Source of the DNA: an uncultured Bacteroides sp. | Lineage (GTDB): Bacteria; Bacteroidota; Bacteroidia; Bacteroidales; UBA932 | DNA: 64,000 nucleotides | Direction of reading: 5' to 3' | NCBI GenBank assembly: GCA_900546925.1 | Contig: UREV01000007.1 | Span: 1 to 64,000, forward strand | Part shown: positions 43,693 through 53,205 of the stretch, one piece after another | Layout of the letters: each line of letters opens with the position of its first letter | How positions within the stretch are numbered: the first letter of the stretch is position 1 | Program-made: the position numbers and the translations under genes | Notes under the pieces: generated by a model | Database searches by the model: none | What the model was told of the DNA's origin: nothing | Seen by the model: the letters and a program-made list of their open reading frames with translations, nothing else

Positions 43693-46311
43693 TTACGCAG
43701 TTGCCAGTTCGATGAGTTTTGCAAGTGCGTCTTTCAAGCCTGCAACATTCTTGCCGCCCGCAGTAGCGAGACCTGGCTGTCCGCCGCCGCCTCCGAGAAT
43801 GGACTTGGCAGCCTCACGGATATCCTTGCCGGCGTTCTTGCCCTTAGCTACGAGATCCTGAGAGTACATAAGCACGAGGTTAGGCTTCTCAGCATATTCG
43901 AATGCTGCAGCAAGAACGAAGTTCTCCATCTGTTTCTGGAGGAGTCCTGCTACACCTTTGGCCATAGCAGGGTCCATAGACTGTGTAAACTCGACAACCT
44001 TTATGCCGTTAATCTCTTTAGCCTCCTGTGATATCTTTTCGGCGAGTCTTGCGACCTTTTCCTGAACAAAGCTTTCGATTTCTTTCTTATATCCGGTATT
44101 CTCGTCGATAACCTTGCGGATAGCTTCTCCGAGGTCTGGAGTGTTGTTGAAGAAGGCCTTGGCGTTCTTCAATGTCTCTGCCATGGCACGTGTATGCATC
44201 CATGCAGCCTCACCTGTGACAGCTTCGATACGTCTTACGCCAGCTGCTACAGCGCCTTCAGAGAGAAGCATGAACATTCCGATCTGACCGGTAGCCTTGG
44301 CATGTGTACCGCCGCAAAGCTCGACTGATTTGCCGAACTTGACCACTCTTACCTTGTCGCCGTATTTTTCTCCGAACAATGCGATGGCGCCCATAGCCTT
44401 GGCCTCATCCATAGTCGCATCCCTCTTCTCCTCAAGTGGATAGTTTGCACGGATAAGTTCATTGACCCTCTTCTCAACCTTCTCGATTTCCTCATCTGTC
44501 ATCTTGGAGAAATGAGAGAAGTCGAATCGGAGGTAATCAGGGCAGACATACGAACCTTTCTGCTCGACATGGGTTCCGAGAACTTCGCGGAGAGCCTGGT
44601 CGAGAAGGTGGGTGGTAGTATGGTTGTTCGTGATTTTAAGTCTTCTTTTAGCGTCCACATGGAGGGAGAATGACTCTGAGCAGTCAGAAGGAATGCGCTC
44701 GGCGATATGGATCGTGAGGTTGTTCTCCTTGATGGTGTTCAAGATGTTTATCTTCTCGCCGCTTTCGGACTCGATGTAACCGGTATCGCCGATCTGACCA
44801 CCCATCTCCGCGTAGAACGGAGTGCGGTCGAATACAAGCTGATACATGGTCTTGTTCTTCTGTTTTACAGTACGCTGCTTGATGAGGCTTGCGCCGTCGA
44901 TGTCAGTATAATCGTAGCCGAGGAACTCTTCCTCCTCACCGTTGTGATACTGGATCCAGTCGCCGAATTCGTTGGATGTAGCCTGACGGGCTCTGTCTTT
45001 CTGCTTCTGGAGCTCAGCGTTGAACTCCTCGAGGTCTACCGTGTAACCTTTCTCTGATGCGATAAGCTCAGTAAGGTCGATAGGGAAGCCGTATGTATCG
45101 TAGAGGACGAATGCGTCCTTTCCGTTGATGACCTTGGTATCTGCTGATTTTTCGAGATAATCATCCATAAGTCTGATACCTCTGTCGAGGGTGCGGAGGA
45201 ATGCGAACTCCTCTTCTTTGATGACACTCTCGATAAGCTTCTGCTGGTCACGGAGCTCAGGATATGCACTTCCCATATCGTCAGCAAGCTGCTGCACGAG
45301 GCGGCAGAGGAAAGGCTCGTTGAATCCGAGGAATGTATATCCGTAACGTACTGCTCTTCTGAGGATTCGGCGGATGACATAACCTGCCTTTACATTGGAA
45401 GGAAGCTGTCCGTCAGCGATAGAGAAACTGATGGCGCGGATATGGTCGGCGATAACTCGCATAGCCACCTCAGTATTCTCAGACTCATGATACTGATGTC
45501 CGGAAAGTTCCTCGATCTTGCTGATCATGCCGGTGAACACGTCAGTGTCATAGTTGCTCTTCTTTCCCTGGAGAACCATGCAGAGACGTTCGAAGCCCAT
45601 ACCGGTATCGATATTGTGATTAGGAAGAAGCTCGAGCTCACCGTTGGCCTTTCTGTTGTACTGCATGAACACGAGGTTCCAAATCTCGATTACGAGAGGG
45701 TTGCTCTTGTTCACCAGCTCGCGCCCAGGCACCTTCGCTATCTCTTCGTCGCTTCTCAGGTCAATGTGAATTTCACTGCAAGGGCCGCATGGACCTGTGT
45801 CACCCATTTCCCAGAAGTTATCGTGCTTGTCTCCAAGAAGTACGTGATCTTCAGGGAGATACTTCAGCCATGTCTGGCGGGCTTCCTCATCGAGAGAAGT
45901 TCCGTCCTCAGCTGAGCCCTCGAAAACAGTAGCATAAAGTTTGGTCTTGTCGATCTTGTAAACTTCGGTGAGAAGCTCCCATGCCCATGTGATGGCCTCG
46001 GTCTTGAAATAATCTCCGAAACTCCAGTTTCCGAGCATCTCGAACATCGTATGATGGTATGAATCATGTCCGACTTCCTCCAAGTCATTGTGTTTTCCGC
46101 TCACACGGAGACACTTCTGGGAGTCAGTCGCCCTATGTGTCTTAGGGGTTACGTTGCCGAGGAAGATGTCCTTGAACTGGTTCATTCCGGCATTGGTGAA
46201 CATAAGTGTCGGGTCGTTCTTTACGACCATAGGTGCTGAAGGGACAATCATGTGCCCTTTGGATGCAAAGAAATCCAGGAATTTCTGTCTTATTTCGTTC
46301 GATGTCATCAT
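43693..46311 (-). CDS. alaS: Alanyl-tRNA synthetase
   Basis: The protein is 872 residues from the ATG at 46311, with a second ATG at 46308. An upstream frame extension to 46383 is not family-like. The catalytic domain starts TSNEIRQKFLDFFASKGH and has TLMFTNAGMNQFKDIFLG. The editing domain zinc ligands are HTTTHLLDQ and CGGTHAKATG. The C-terminal oligomerisation region ends with ILGGGGGQPGLATAGG. It lies 27 bp upstream of the lptG-fmt frame on the same strand, so the translation genes alaS and fmt may be co-expressed. A palindrome GGCACA-N8-TGTGCC (46347-46366) sits in the leader. Confidence 0.97.
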   Translation of the reverse strand: MMTSNEIRQKFLDFFASKGHMIVPSAPMVVKNDPTLMFTNAGMNQFKDIFLGNVTPKTHRATDSQKCLRVSGKHNDLEEVGHDSYHHTMFEMLGNWSFGDYFKTEAITWAWELLTEVYKIDKTKLYATVFEGSAEDGTSLDEEARQTWLKYLPEDHVLLGDKHDNFWEMGDTGPCGPCSEIHIDLRSDEEIAKVPGRELVNKSNPLVIEIWNLVFMQYNRKANGELELLPNHNIDTGMGFERLCMVLQGKKSNYDTDVFTGMISKIEELSGHQYHESENTEVAMRVIADHIRAISFSIADGQLPSNVKAGYVIRRILRRAVRYGYTFLGFNEPFLCRLVQQLADDMGSAYPELRDQQKLIESVIKEEEFAFLRTLDRGIRLMDDYLEKSADTKVINGKDAFVLYDTYGFPIDLTELIASEKGYTVDLEEFNAELQKQKDRARQATSNEFGDWIQYHNGEEEEFLGYDYTDIDGASLIKQRTVKQKNKTMYQLVFDRTPFYAEMGGQIGDTGYIESESGEKINILNTIKENNLTIHIAERIPSDCSESFSLHVDAKRRLKITNNHTTTHLLDQALREVLGTHVEQKGSYVCPDYLRFDFSHFSKMTDEEIEKVEKRVNELIRANYPLEEKRDATMDEAKAMGAIALFGEKYGDKVRVVKFGKSVELCGGTHAKATGQIGMFMLLSEGAVAAGVRRIEAVTGEAAWMHTRAMAETLKNAKAFFNNTPDLGEAIRKVIDENTGYKKEIESFVQEKVARLAEKISQEAKEINGIKVVEFTQSMDPAMAKGVAGLLQKQMENFVLAAAFEYAEKPNLVLMYSQDLVAKGKNAGKDIREAAKSILGGGGGQPGLATAGGKNVAGLKDALAKLIELATA

Positions 46312-46346
46312 AATGACTATAAATTTTTTTGTCAAAACCACATTTC

Positions 46347-46366
46347 GGCACAAAATTTCGTGTGCC
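46347..46366. promoter_or_regulatory. Palindrome in the alaS / M23 divergent region
   Basis: GGCACA and TGTGCC are inverse, with an 8-nt centre. It is located 36 bp upstream of alaS and 70 bp upstream of the divergent M23 gene. It could be an operator or a 5' leader hairpin. Confidence 0.45.
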
Positions 46367-46421
46367 ATTCGTCCGAAGACCAAATAAAGGGCAAAATTAA
46401 GACATTTTTCTCAAAAAAGTT

Positions 46422-46429
46422 TATATTTG
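46422..46429 (+). promoter_or_regulatory. -7 box immediately before the M23 peptidase start codon
   Basis: TATATTTG ends 6 bp before the ATG at 46436. No clear -33 element is seen. A leaderless mRNA is implied if it is used. Confidence 0.5.
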
Positions 46430-46435
46430 CAAAAT

Positions 46436-47455
46436 ATGTCTAAGTTTAAACGGTATAAACTTAATCCTGAGACACTTCTTTATGAAATAGAAAAGGTCTC
46501 AGCGAAGTCGCGTGTGTTGAAGACGGTCGTACTTGTGGCAGCAAGTATGGCCCTCTCACTCGTATACCTGTGGCTTTTCACCTCCGTTTTGGGATTCGAA
46601 TTGCCTAAAACGGCTCTCCTGAAAATGAAGAATGCCAGATGGACATCCAGCATGGAACTTATGAACAGGCAGCTCGATATGTACGAAGCTACACTTCAGG
46701 GACTCAGTATACGTGATGATGAAATCTATCGTAACATATTTGGTATGAATGAAATACCTCAGGAAGTCCGCAATGCCGGTTTCGGCGGCGTGAACCGCTA
46801 CGAGTATTTGGAGACTGTTCCTGAGAACTCATTGCTTCGCAGGGCCTCTGTGAGATTGGATATCCTGACCAAGAAAGCGTACGTCCAGAGCAAATCATTC
46901 GATGACGTGGAGGCACTTTCCCAAAGAGCCGGCGATATGGCCTCTTGTATACCTGCCATACCTCCAGTTCTTCCGGATAAGTCCAAATATCGTATATCCA
47001 GTACTTTCGGTTACAGGTCTGATCCTATTTCCGGTGTTTCCAAGATGCATACCGGATTCGATTTCGCATGCAAACCCGGAAATCCTGTCTATGCTTCCGG
47101 CGACGGCGTAGTCTCATCAGTTACATTCGAACTGTTCAACTACGGAAATTCTGTAGTAATCGACCATGGCTTCGGATACAAGACTCGCTACGCCCATTTG
47201 AAGACCATCTTCGTGGCAGAAGGAATGAAACTGAAGAGGGGCGAGTGCATCGGTGAATCCGGAAACTCGGGAAAATCTACCGGACCGCATCTTCACTATG
47301 AAGTCATGTATAAAGGTAGATTCGTGAATCCGGTGAACTATTTCGACCTGGAAATGCCGGTGGAAGAATATGCTTCCATGGTCAAGAACACTGCAAAGGA
47401 ATCCAACAACATAATGAGCGGTAATTTCCGCAGGTCCTTCTTAAAAGGGAACTGA
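46436..47455 (+). CDS. M23-family metallopeptidase (first of a tandem pair)
   Basis: The protein is 339 residues from the ATG at 46436; a TTG at 46427 lies inside the promoter box. It has a single N-terminal membrane helix (VVLVAASMALSLVYLWLF), a coiled-coil-like stalk and a LytM domain. The zinc ligands are HTGFD early and HLHYE near the end (GPHLHYEVMYKGRFVNPVNYF). It should cleave peptidoglycan cross-bridges or activate other hydrolases in the periplasm. Followed after 1 bp by a paralogue. Confidence 0.92.
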   Translation: MSKFKRYKLNPETLLYEIEKVSAKSRVLKTVVLVAASMALSLVYLWLFTSVLGFELPKTALLKMKNARWTSSMELMNRQLDMYEATLQGLSIRDDEIYRNIFGMNEIPQEVRNAGFGGVNRYEYLETVPENSLLRRASVRLDILTKKAYVQSKSFDDVEALSQRAGDMASCIPAIPPVLPDKSKYRISSTFGYRSDPISGVSKMHTGFDFACKPGNPVYASGDGVVSSVTFELFNYGNSVVIDHGFGYKTRYAHLKTIFVAEGMKLKRGECIGESGNSGKSTGPHLHYEVMYKGRFVNPVNYFDLEMPVEEYASMVKNTAKESNNIMSGNFRRSFLKGN

Positions 47456-47456
47456 T

Positions 47457-48404
47457 ATGAAGAACCAGTATACATTCGACAAGGACTTCAATCTCAGAAG
47501 AGTCACTCACTCCGTGAGGGGCATGTTGTGGACTTGTACCAAATGGATTATCACAACAGCCTCATTGGCAGCGTTTTACTATATCCTCTTTTCATTCTTC
47601 ATAAATACTGATGAAGAAAAGAAACTGAAACGCGAGAACAAGATGTATGCGAAGCTCTATCCTGAAATGGTGCAGAAAGAGCGCCTGATAGCCGACGTGG
47701 TGGATGAACTTCAGCTTCGTGACGACAAGATTTATGAACGGATTTTTCACGCCAAAGCCCCTTCAGTGGACCCGCACAACTCCATGACATTCGTGTTCGC
47801 CGCGGACTCCATTGAAGAGAAAAACATCGTGGAATACACAGAAAAGAAGTTGCAACTCCTTACAGCCGCTTCTGATACGGTAGGTACCAGTTTTAAATCG
47901 GTGTTTGAGAATATGGCGAAACCAGCTGTAGTCAAGCCGCCGATGAAATCCCCGATCGAGGGACTGAAATACGCCCAGGTAGGTTCTTCTGTAGGACAGA
48001 AACTTAATCCTTTCTATAAAGTGCTTGCGCATCATGACGGTGTGGACCTCATAGCGGGGCAGGGTACACCTGTTCTGGCCACAGCAGACGGCGTCGTAAC
48101 CGATGTCCGTAAATCCGGAAAGGGATTAGGTAACGTGGTGGAAATCACACACGAAGGCGGTTATGTCACCACATTCGCCCACCTCGAAGACATCGTGGTA
48201 AGAAAAGGTGAAAAAGTGAAAGCCGGGAAAAAACTCGCAAGCGTAGGCATGTCCGGAAACTCATTCGCCCCTCACCTCCACTATGAAATAAGGAAAGACG
48301 GAAAAATAGAGGACCCTGTGAACTACATGTTCGGCTCCTTCTTTCCGGAAGAATATATGAAAGTTGCATATATGGCTGCAACTACTGGTCAATCAATGGA
48401 TTAG
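47457..48404 (+). CDS. M23-family metallopeptidase (second of a tandem pair)
   Basis: This 315-residue protein has the same layout as the gene before it: a membrane helix at about residues 24-45, a stalk and a LytM domain with HHDGVDLIAG and APHLHYEIRKDGKIEDPVNYM. Ligand residues are conserved, so both paralogues may be active. The ATG overlaps the preceding stop region (TGATATG), and the MerR gene follows 4 bp after its stop, indicating one operon. Confidence 0.92.
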   Translation: MKNQYTFDKDFNLRRVTHSVRGMLWTCTKWIITTASLAAFYYILFSFFINTDEEKKLKRENKMYAKLYPEMVQKERLIADVVDELQLRDDKIYERIFHAKAPSVDPHNSMTFVFAADSIEEKNIVEYTEKKLQLLTAASDTVGTSFKSVFENMAKPAVVKPPMKSPIEGLKYAQVGSSVGQKLNPFYKVLAHHDGVDLIAGQGTPVLATADGVVTDVRKSGKGLGNVVEITHEGGYVTTFAHLEDIVVRKGEKVKAGKKLASVGMSGNSFAPHLHYEIRKDGKIEDPVNYMFGSFFPEEYMKVAYMAATTGQSMD

Positions 48405-48408
48405 TATT

Positions 48409-48726
48409 ATGGAACGGCTTTTTTACACAATCGGTGAAGTAGCGGATATGCTCGGCGAGAACGTGTCGTTGGTCCGTTACTGGTCGGATTATTTCTGCAA
48501 ATTTCTCAAACCGCACAGAAACGCGAAGGGAAACAGAATGTATACCTCTGAAGATATCGAAGTCCTCAGACAGATATACTACCTCGTGAAAAGCAGGAAA
48601 CTGACCCTCGAAGGCGCCGTCAGAAAAATGACCGAAGACCGCAGGAGCGTGGAAAGCCGCGTGAAAGCCGTCGAAAGCCTGAAACTCATCCGCGAACAAT
48701 TGGAAGAAATACGTAAAACATTATGA
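48409..48726 (+). CDS. MerR-family transcriptional regulator
   Basis: The protein is 105 residues from the ATG at 48409. A longer frame from 48364 would overlap the M23 gene and lacks a MerR-like N-terminus. The MerR HTH (FYTIGEVADMLGENVSLVRYW; FLKPHRNAKGNRMYTSEDI) is followed by a short helical dimerisation tail. There is no effector domain, as in small MerR proteins of Bacteroidetes. It overlaps the Nif3-like gene by 4 bp (ATGA, 48723-48726). Confidence 0.9.
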   Translation: MERLFYTIGEVADMLGENVSLVRYWSDYFCKFLKPHRNAKGNRMYTSEDIEVLRQIYYLVKSRKLTLEGAVRKMTEDRRSVESRVKAVESLKLIREQLEEIRKTL

Positions 48727-49502
48727 TAGTCAAGGATATAACTGACATTTTAGAGGAATTTGCCCCATTGTCCATACAAGAAAAATGGGACAACAGCGGC
48801 TTGATGATAGGCTCACCCTCCCAGGAAGTGCACGGCATACTCATCGGTTTTGATTGCACGCCTGAGCTCGTCGACGAAGCCATCCAGGTCGGCGCGGACA
48901 TGATAATCACCCATCATCCGCTGATATTCAGCGGTTTGAAAAAAATCTCGCCGGACAATCCCGTAGGACTCACTGTCGTCAAAGCCATCCGGGCCGGAAT
49001 CGCCGTGTACGCAGCCCACACCACCGCCGATAAAGTTATCGCCGGAGTGAGCGGAGCCATGGCTGCCCGTTTGGGTTTGGTCAATGTCAATGTCCTTGAG
49101 CCTGAGGACGGTGGCGTAGGTCTAGGGGCAGTCGGCGACCTCCCTAAACCCATGTCTGCATCGGATGCCGTAGAATATGTGAAGAAGTGTTTTTCACTGA
49201 AAGCAGCCAGATGCTCCAAATTCCCGGATATTCAGATAAGCAGAATTGCAATGTGCGGCGGAAGCGGTTCCTCGCTGATATCCGCAGCGGAAGAATCCGG
49301 TGCACAGATGTACATCAGCGGTGATATCTCATACCATCATTTCTTCACCGGAAACAATTTCCTGATAATGGATATAGGACATTTCGAGAGCGAAGTGGAT
49401 ATAGTACCTATATTATTTTCCGTGATAACGAAAAAATTTCCTAACTTTGCAGTTCGCATAAGTGGCGGATTGCTGGAAAGCAACCCCGTCCATTATTGTT
49501 AG
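48723..49502 (+). CDS. Nif3-like dinuclear metal centre protein
   Basis: This 259-residue protein has the Nif3/YbgI metal-binding pattern: KWDNSGLMIGSP, ADMIITHHPLIFSGLKK, YAAHTTAD and, near the end, ISGDISYHH...IMDIGHFESE. It probably forms a toroidal hexamer. The biochemical activity of the family is unresolved (GTP cyclohydrolase I-like fold). It lacks the mid-protein PII-like insert found in larger homologues. It is co-transcribed with the M23 and MerR genes and leads into the zinc-ribbon gene 23 bp on. Confidence 0.9.
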   Translation: MIVKDITDILEEFAPLSIQEKWDNSGLMIGSPSQEVHGILIGFDCTPELVDEAIQVGADMIITHHPLIFSGLKKISPDNPVGLTVVKAIRAGIAVYAAHTTADKVIAGVSGAMAARLGLVNVNVLEPEDGGVGLGAVGDLPKPMSASDAVEYVKKCFSLKAARCSKFPDIQISRIAMCGGSGSSLISAAEESGAQMYISGDISYHHFFTGNNFLIMDIGHFESEVDIVPILFSVITKKFPNFAVRISGGLLESNPVHYC

Positions 49503-49525
49503 ACGTAAATTATATATAATTAGAT

Positions 49526-50344
49526 ATGGCCAAAAAAATCAAGAAAGTCGAGACTCCAATCGATCAGAGAGAGACTTTCGTATCTATCCAGAAGAACTTT
49601 GCTGATTCCGATCTCAGCGTGGAGGAGAAGCTCAAGACACTCTATGCCCTGCAGAAGGCTGATTCAGCTATAGACAAAATTCTTCAGCTCAGGGGTGAAC
49701 TCCCGGTTGAAGTAGAAAACCTTGAGACAGAGATCGCTGAAATGAAAGCTAAAGTCTCCAATATCAATGCTGACATCGATTCATTCAACGAAGCTATTAC
49801 CGAGTATAAGCATAATATCGTAGAGTGCGACAGCGCTATCTCCAAGTATAAGGAGCAGATGAACACGGTCACAAACAGCCGTGAATTCGATTCACTTTCC
49901 AAAGAGGTGGAGAATCAGGAACTTCTCAAGAAAATTGCTCAGAAGAACGTATCTGATACTAAAGAGAATATCATCGCCAAGAAGAATGACCTTCTCGACC
50001 TTAAGGATGAGTTGGCTATCAGGAACGATGACTTGAAGGCTAAGAAAGAAGAACTTGCAAACATCGTAGAGGCTACTGCCAAAGAGGAGAAGAAACTCCG
50101 CGCAGAAAGAGATGCATGTGCTGCCAAGATCGATGCCAGGACTATGAGTGCGTATGACCGTATCCGTTCAAGTGAGAGAAACCACCTCGCTGTGGTAAGC
50201 ATCTACAACGGAAACGCTTGTGGTGGATGTTTCAACACCATTATCCCTCAGAGACTTATCGACATCGCTTCCAACAAGAAACTCGTGATTTGCGAGCATT
50301 GTGGTCGTATTATTGTAAGTGCTGACATAGAGGGACAGGAATAA
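49526..50344 (+). CDS. Coiled-coil protein with C-terminal C4 zinc ribbon (COG1579-like)
   Basis: In this 272-residue protein, residues about 35-200 are almost continuous coiled coil (VENLETEIAEMKAKVSNI; SLSKEVENQELLKKIAQK). It ends with the zinc ribbon CGGCFNTIIPQ...VICEHCGR. The family is conserved and linked to nucleic acids or ribosome-associated quality functions in some bacteria, but no firm role is known. It lies between nif3-like and dnaB, with 6 bp to dnaB, so it is probably in the same operon. Confidence 0.88.
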   Translation: MAKKIKKVETPIDQRETFVSIQKNFADSDLSVEEKLKTLYALQKADSAIDKILQLRGELPVEVENLETEIAEMKAKVSNINADIDSFNEAITEYKHNIVECDSAISKYKEQMNTVTNSREFDSLSKEVENQELLKKIAQKNVSDTKENIIAKKNDLLDLKDELAIRNDDLKAKKEELANIVEATAKEEKKLRAERDACAAKIDARTMSAYDRIRSSERNHLAVVSIYNGNACGGCFNTIIPQRLIDIASNKKLVICEHCGRIIVSADIEGQE

Positions 50345-50350
50345 TAGTCT

Positions 50351-51898
50351 ATGTCTGAACCTAAAAAATCTCCAAGGAGCAAGACGGACAAAAAAGTCGG
50401 ACTCGAGAATCTCAGCCTCGAAATGGGGAACAAACCTCCTCAGGCTGTAGATTTCGAGGAGGCTGTTCTTGGTGCCTTACTTATCGAGCCTAATTGTGTG
50501 GACGAGGCTATGGAAGAGCTCACGCCGAGTTGTTTCTATGAGCCTAAGCACCGCATGATTTTCGAGGCTATGGTCAAGCTTGTAAACGAGCATGTGTCCA
50601 TAGACTTGCTTTCCGTATCCCAAAAGCTCCAGGCTATGAAGAACCTGGAAGCTGTCGGCGGACCTGTGGCTTTGGCTGGTTTGTCCCAGAAAATCGGAGC
50701 TGCTGCCCATGTGGAGTATTATATTAAGGTTCTCAAACAGAAGTGTATACAGCGAGACCTGATTTCAGCTGCTTATGATATCCTGAAAGGAGCTTATGAC
50801 GATTCTGAAAGCGTGGATGACCTTATCGACATGTCACAGTCGAAGGTGTTTGCCGCTATCCAGAATAACGTAAAAAAAGATGTTCAGGATGTCGGTTCGG
50901 TGCTTAAAAGCGCGTTGGATGAAATCGAGGAGATGCAGACTCAGTCAGGTATCAGCGGTGTACCTTCAGGTTACGCCACCATTGACAAATACACTCTTGG
51001 TTGGCAGAAATCGAACCTCATCATTCTCGGTGCGCGACCTTCAGTCGGAAAGACGGCTTTCGCGCTGAACATTCTCAGGAACGCGGCGGTGGATCATAAT
51101 ATGCCGGTCGCGATTTTCTCGTTGGAGATGGCTGCATCGGAGCTGGTCAAGCGTCTGATGACTACCGAGTCAGGCCTGGATGCCGACAAGATCAAGGGCG
51201 GTACCAAGTTGACAGCCAACGATTGGGATCAGCTTCAGTATAGTTTGAAATCACTGGCCAAGGCACCTATGTATATAGATGACACGCCGGGCATTTCTGT
51301 GATGGAGTTCAGGACCAAGGCCAAGAGGCTTGTGAAATCCAAGGGAGTCAGATTTATCATCGTCGATTATCTTCAGCTTATGCAGGGACCTCCGGAACTG
51401 AGGGGTATGCGTGAGCAGGAGGTGGCTGCCATTTCCAGGACATTGAAGGCTACAGCGAAGGAGCTTGAGATTCCGATTATGGCGCTGTCACAGCTGTCGC
51501 GTAACTCTGTCCAGAGAGGAAACAGTAACAACAGGCCTATGTTGAGTGACTTGCGAGAGTCCGGTTCTATCGAGCAGGATGCTGATATCGTTCTGTTCGT
51601 ACATAGACCTGACGCTATCGGTCTGGGTGATACTGTAGAGGATAAGGAATATACGGAGATCATAATCGCCAAGAACCGTAACGGACAGATTGATACGATT
51701 CCTATGAGGTTCAAGGGTAATCAGTTACGGTTTGTCGAAGAGGCTGATTCTCTTACGAATACGTTCTATCCTTCGGCTATGAATGATGATGGCCCTTCAG
51801 GAGGTAATCCTGGTGGCGGAGGTTTTGCGCAAGGTGATTTTCCGGGCTACCAGGGAGGCTTCGGCGGAGATGATTTCTCAGGAGGAGGCTTTGTATGA
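50351..51898 (+). CDS. dnaB: Replicative DNA helicase DnaB
   Basis: This 515-residue hexameric helicase unwinds DNA at the fork. The N-terminal DnaB domain (PPQAVDFEEAVLGALL) is followed by the RecA-like domain with Walker A GARPSVGKT (227-235) and Walker B FIIVDYLQLMQGP. Also present are LSQLSRNSVQRG, DLRESGSIEQDADIV and the family-typical IIAKNRNGQIDTI. The last ~40 residues are Gly-rich and disordered. There is no intein. The stop overlaps the ATG of the next gene (51895-51898). Confidence 0.97.
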   Translation: MSEPKKSPRSKTDKKVGLENLSLEMGNKPPQAVDFEEAVLGALLIEPNCVDEAMEELTPSCFYEPKHRMIFEAMVKLVNEHVSIDLLSVSQKLQAMKNLEAVGGPVALAGLSQKIGAAAHVEYYIKVLKQKCIQRDLISAAYDILKGAYDDSESVDDLIDMSQSKVFAAIQNNVKKDVQDVGSVLKSALDEIEEMQTQSGISGVPSGYATIDKYTLGWQKSNLIILGARPSVGKTAFALNILRNAAVDHNMPVAIFSLEMAASELVKRLMTTESGLDADKIKGGTKLTANDWDQLQYSLKSLAKAPMYIDDTPGISVMEFRTKAKRLVKSKGVRFIIVDYLQLMQGPPELRGMREQEVAAISRTLKATAKELEIPIMALSQLSRNSVQRGNSNNRPMLSDLRESGSIEQDADIVLFVHRPDAIGLGDTVEDKEYTEIIIAKNRNGQIDTIPMRFKGNQLRFVEEADSLTNTFYPSAMNDDGPSGGNPGGGGFAQGDFPGYQGGFGGDDFSGGGFV

Positions 51899-52770
51899 TG
51901 AGGGCCTTCATATATAGTGCAGTGGCGACGTCTTTTATGATGTTCCAGATGCCTCAGGGAGAGGCTGTGGAGCAACTGAAAGGCGCTAACTGTATACCAG
52001 TGAAGAGTCTTTCTGAAGACAAACTTGCATATAAGGCAGGGGAGCGTCTCGAATATGTGCTGCACTATAAATGGGGTGCCATTAATTCTGATGTCGCCAG
52101 GGCTTCTGTAAAATTGGATTCCACCATGCTTAATGGCGTTCCGGTATTTCACAGTTCCGTGTTTGGAAGAACCGCCAAGTTTTATGACATGTTTTTCAAG
52201 GTCAGGGAGGATTTCCAGTCTTGGTTTACGCGTGATGGTGTCATCCCTATGAGGTTTGTTAGGGATTCCCGCGAAGGCGGTTATTATTCGAAGAACGTGT
52301 ACAGATATATGTGGGATCCGGAAGGAGATGAGGGTTACATACAGGCAGAGATCGAAACATCCCGCAAGGCCAAGTATGATACCAAGTTGGAACTCACCGG
52401 ATGCACTTATGACCTGCCTGCTTTGTTTTACATGGCGAGAAATATGAATTTCGCCAAGGTAAAACCCAATGTGAAATATCCTATGACATTTGTCATAGAC
52501 AATGATATATATAATGTGTATTTTATCTGGCTCGGACGCGAGAAGAAATACGTGAAAGGGGTCGGAACTGTCAAGACCATGAAATTCGCGGCGAAACTCA
52601 TAGCCGGAGAGGTTTTCGGCAGTGATTCAGACATGTTTGTGTGGATTTCAGAGGATGAAAACAGGATCCCTATATTTTTTGAAGCCCCGATCAAGTACGG
52701 AATTGTGACGGGAAGGCTCTCCTCATGGGAGAAGCTTAAACACCCGTTTGACGCTAAAATCAGTAATTGA
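51895..52770 (+). CDS. DUF3108 family exported protein
   Basis: This 291-residue protein has an N-terminal hydrophobic signal-like stretch (MMRAFIYSAVATSFMMF), then DUF3108 blocks (LAYKAGERLEYVLHYKWGAINSDVARASVKL; DMFFKVREDFQSWFTRDGVIPMRFVRDSREGGY; FFEAPIKYGIVTGRLSSW). It is probably a periplasmic or outer-membrane-associated beta-rich protein of unknown function. It is translationally coupled to dnaB (4-bp overlap) and followed at once by rseC-like, bridging two functionally unrelated gene groups. Confidence 0.82.
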   Translation: MMRAFIYSAVATSFMMFQMPQGEAVEQLKGANCIPVKSLSEDKLAYKAGERLEYVLHYKWGAINSDVARASVKLDSTMLNGVPVFHSSVFGRTAKFYDMFFKVREDFQSWFTRDGVIPMRFVRDSREGGYYSKNVYRYMWDPEGDEGYIQAEIETSRKAKYDTKLELTGCTYDLPALFYMARNMNFAKVKPNVKYPMTFVIDNDIYNVYFIWLGREKKYVKGVGTVKTMKFAAKLIAGEVFGSDSDMFVWISEDENRIPIFFEAPIKYGIVTGRLSSWEKLKHPFDAKISN

Positions 52771-52771
52771 C

Positions 52772-53203
52772 ATGTCCAAGGATGTCTCTCATAAAGGTAA
52801 AGTGGTCGCTGTTTCGTCCACAGGTGTCCGCGTGGAAATCATCTCGCAGTCAGCATGTTCGTCATGCCATGCCGCGGGACTTTGCAGTATGTCCGATGCT
52901 GTGAAAAAGGAAATAGACGTTCCGGCGCAGCCTGGAGTGGAGTACCATGTAGGGGACGACGTGAAGGTGATTCTCGGTTCTGATATGGGTATGAAGGCGG
53001 TGGTTTTGGCTTATGTCACACCTCTTGCGCTTCTGCTCGTCGTTTGTATGTCATTGACCTATACCGGAATGGGCGAGCTTTATGCGGGCCTGGCAGGACT
53101 TGGGGCGGTAGCGGTGTATTATTTCGTACTGTACCTGATGCGGAAGCGCGTTTCGGGGAAGTACGTGTTTAGAATAGAAAAGGAAAACAATCTCAATTCA
53201 TAA
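52772..53203 (+). CDS. RseC/MucC-family protein of the Rnf operon
   Basis: The protein is 143 residues from the ATG at 52772; a TTG-initiated frame at 52748 overlaps the previous gene. SoxR-reducing-system RseC-like features are a conserved Cys-rich front (SACSSCHAAGLCS) and two membrane helices (VVLAYVTPLALLLVVCMSL; LYAGLAGLGAVAVYYFVLYL). RseC-type proteins assist assembly or activity of Rnf/Rsx complexes. It lies 2 bp before rnfB, the usual position in Bacteroidetes. Confidence 0.88.
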   Translation: MSKDVSHKGKVVAVSSTGVRVEIISQSACSSCHAAGLCSMSDAVKKEIDVPAQPGVEYHVGDDVKVILGSDMGMKAVVLAYVTPLALLLVVCMSLTYTGMGELYAGLAGLGAVAVYYFVLYLMRKRVSGKYVFRIEKENNLNS

Positions 53204-53205
53204 TT

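Noticed and set aside
46312..46383. N-terminal extension of alaS
   Set aside because: AlaRS proteins start at the TSNEIRQKF region; the added residues are unlike the family and lie in leader DNA with a palindrome.
48364..48408. Longer start for the MerR gene
   Set aside because: It overlaps the M23 coding sequence and the MerR domain begins at the ATG at 48409.
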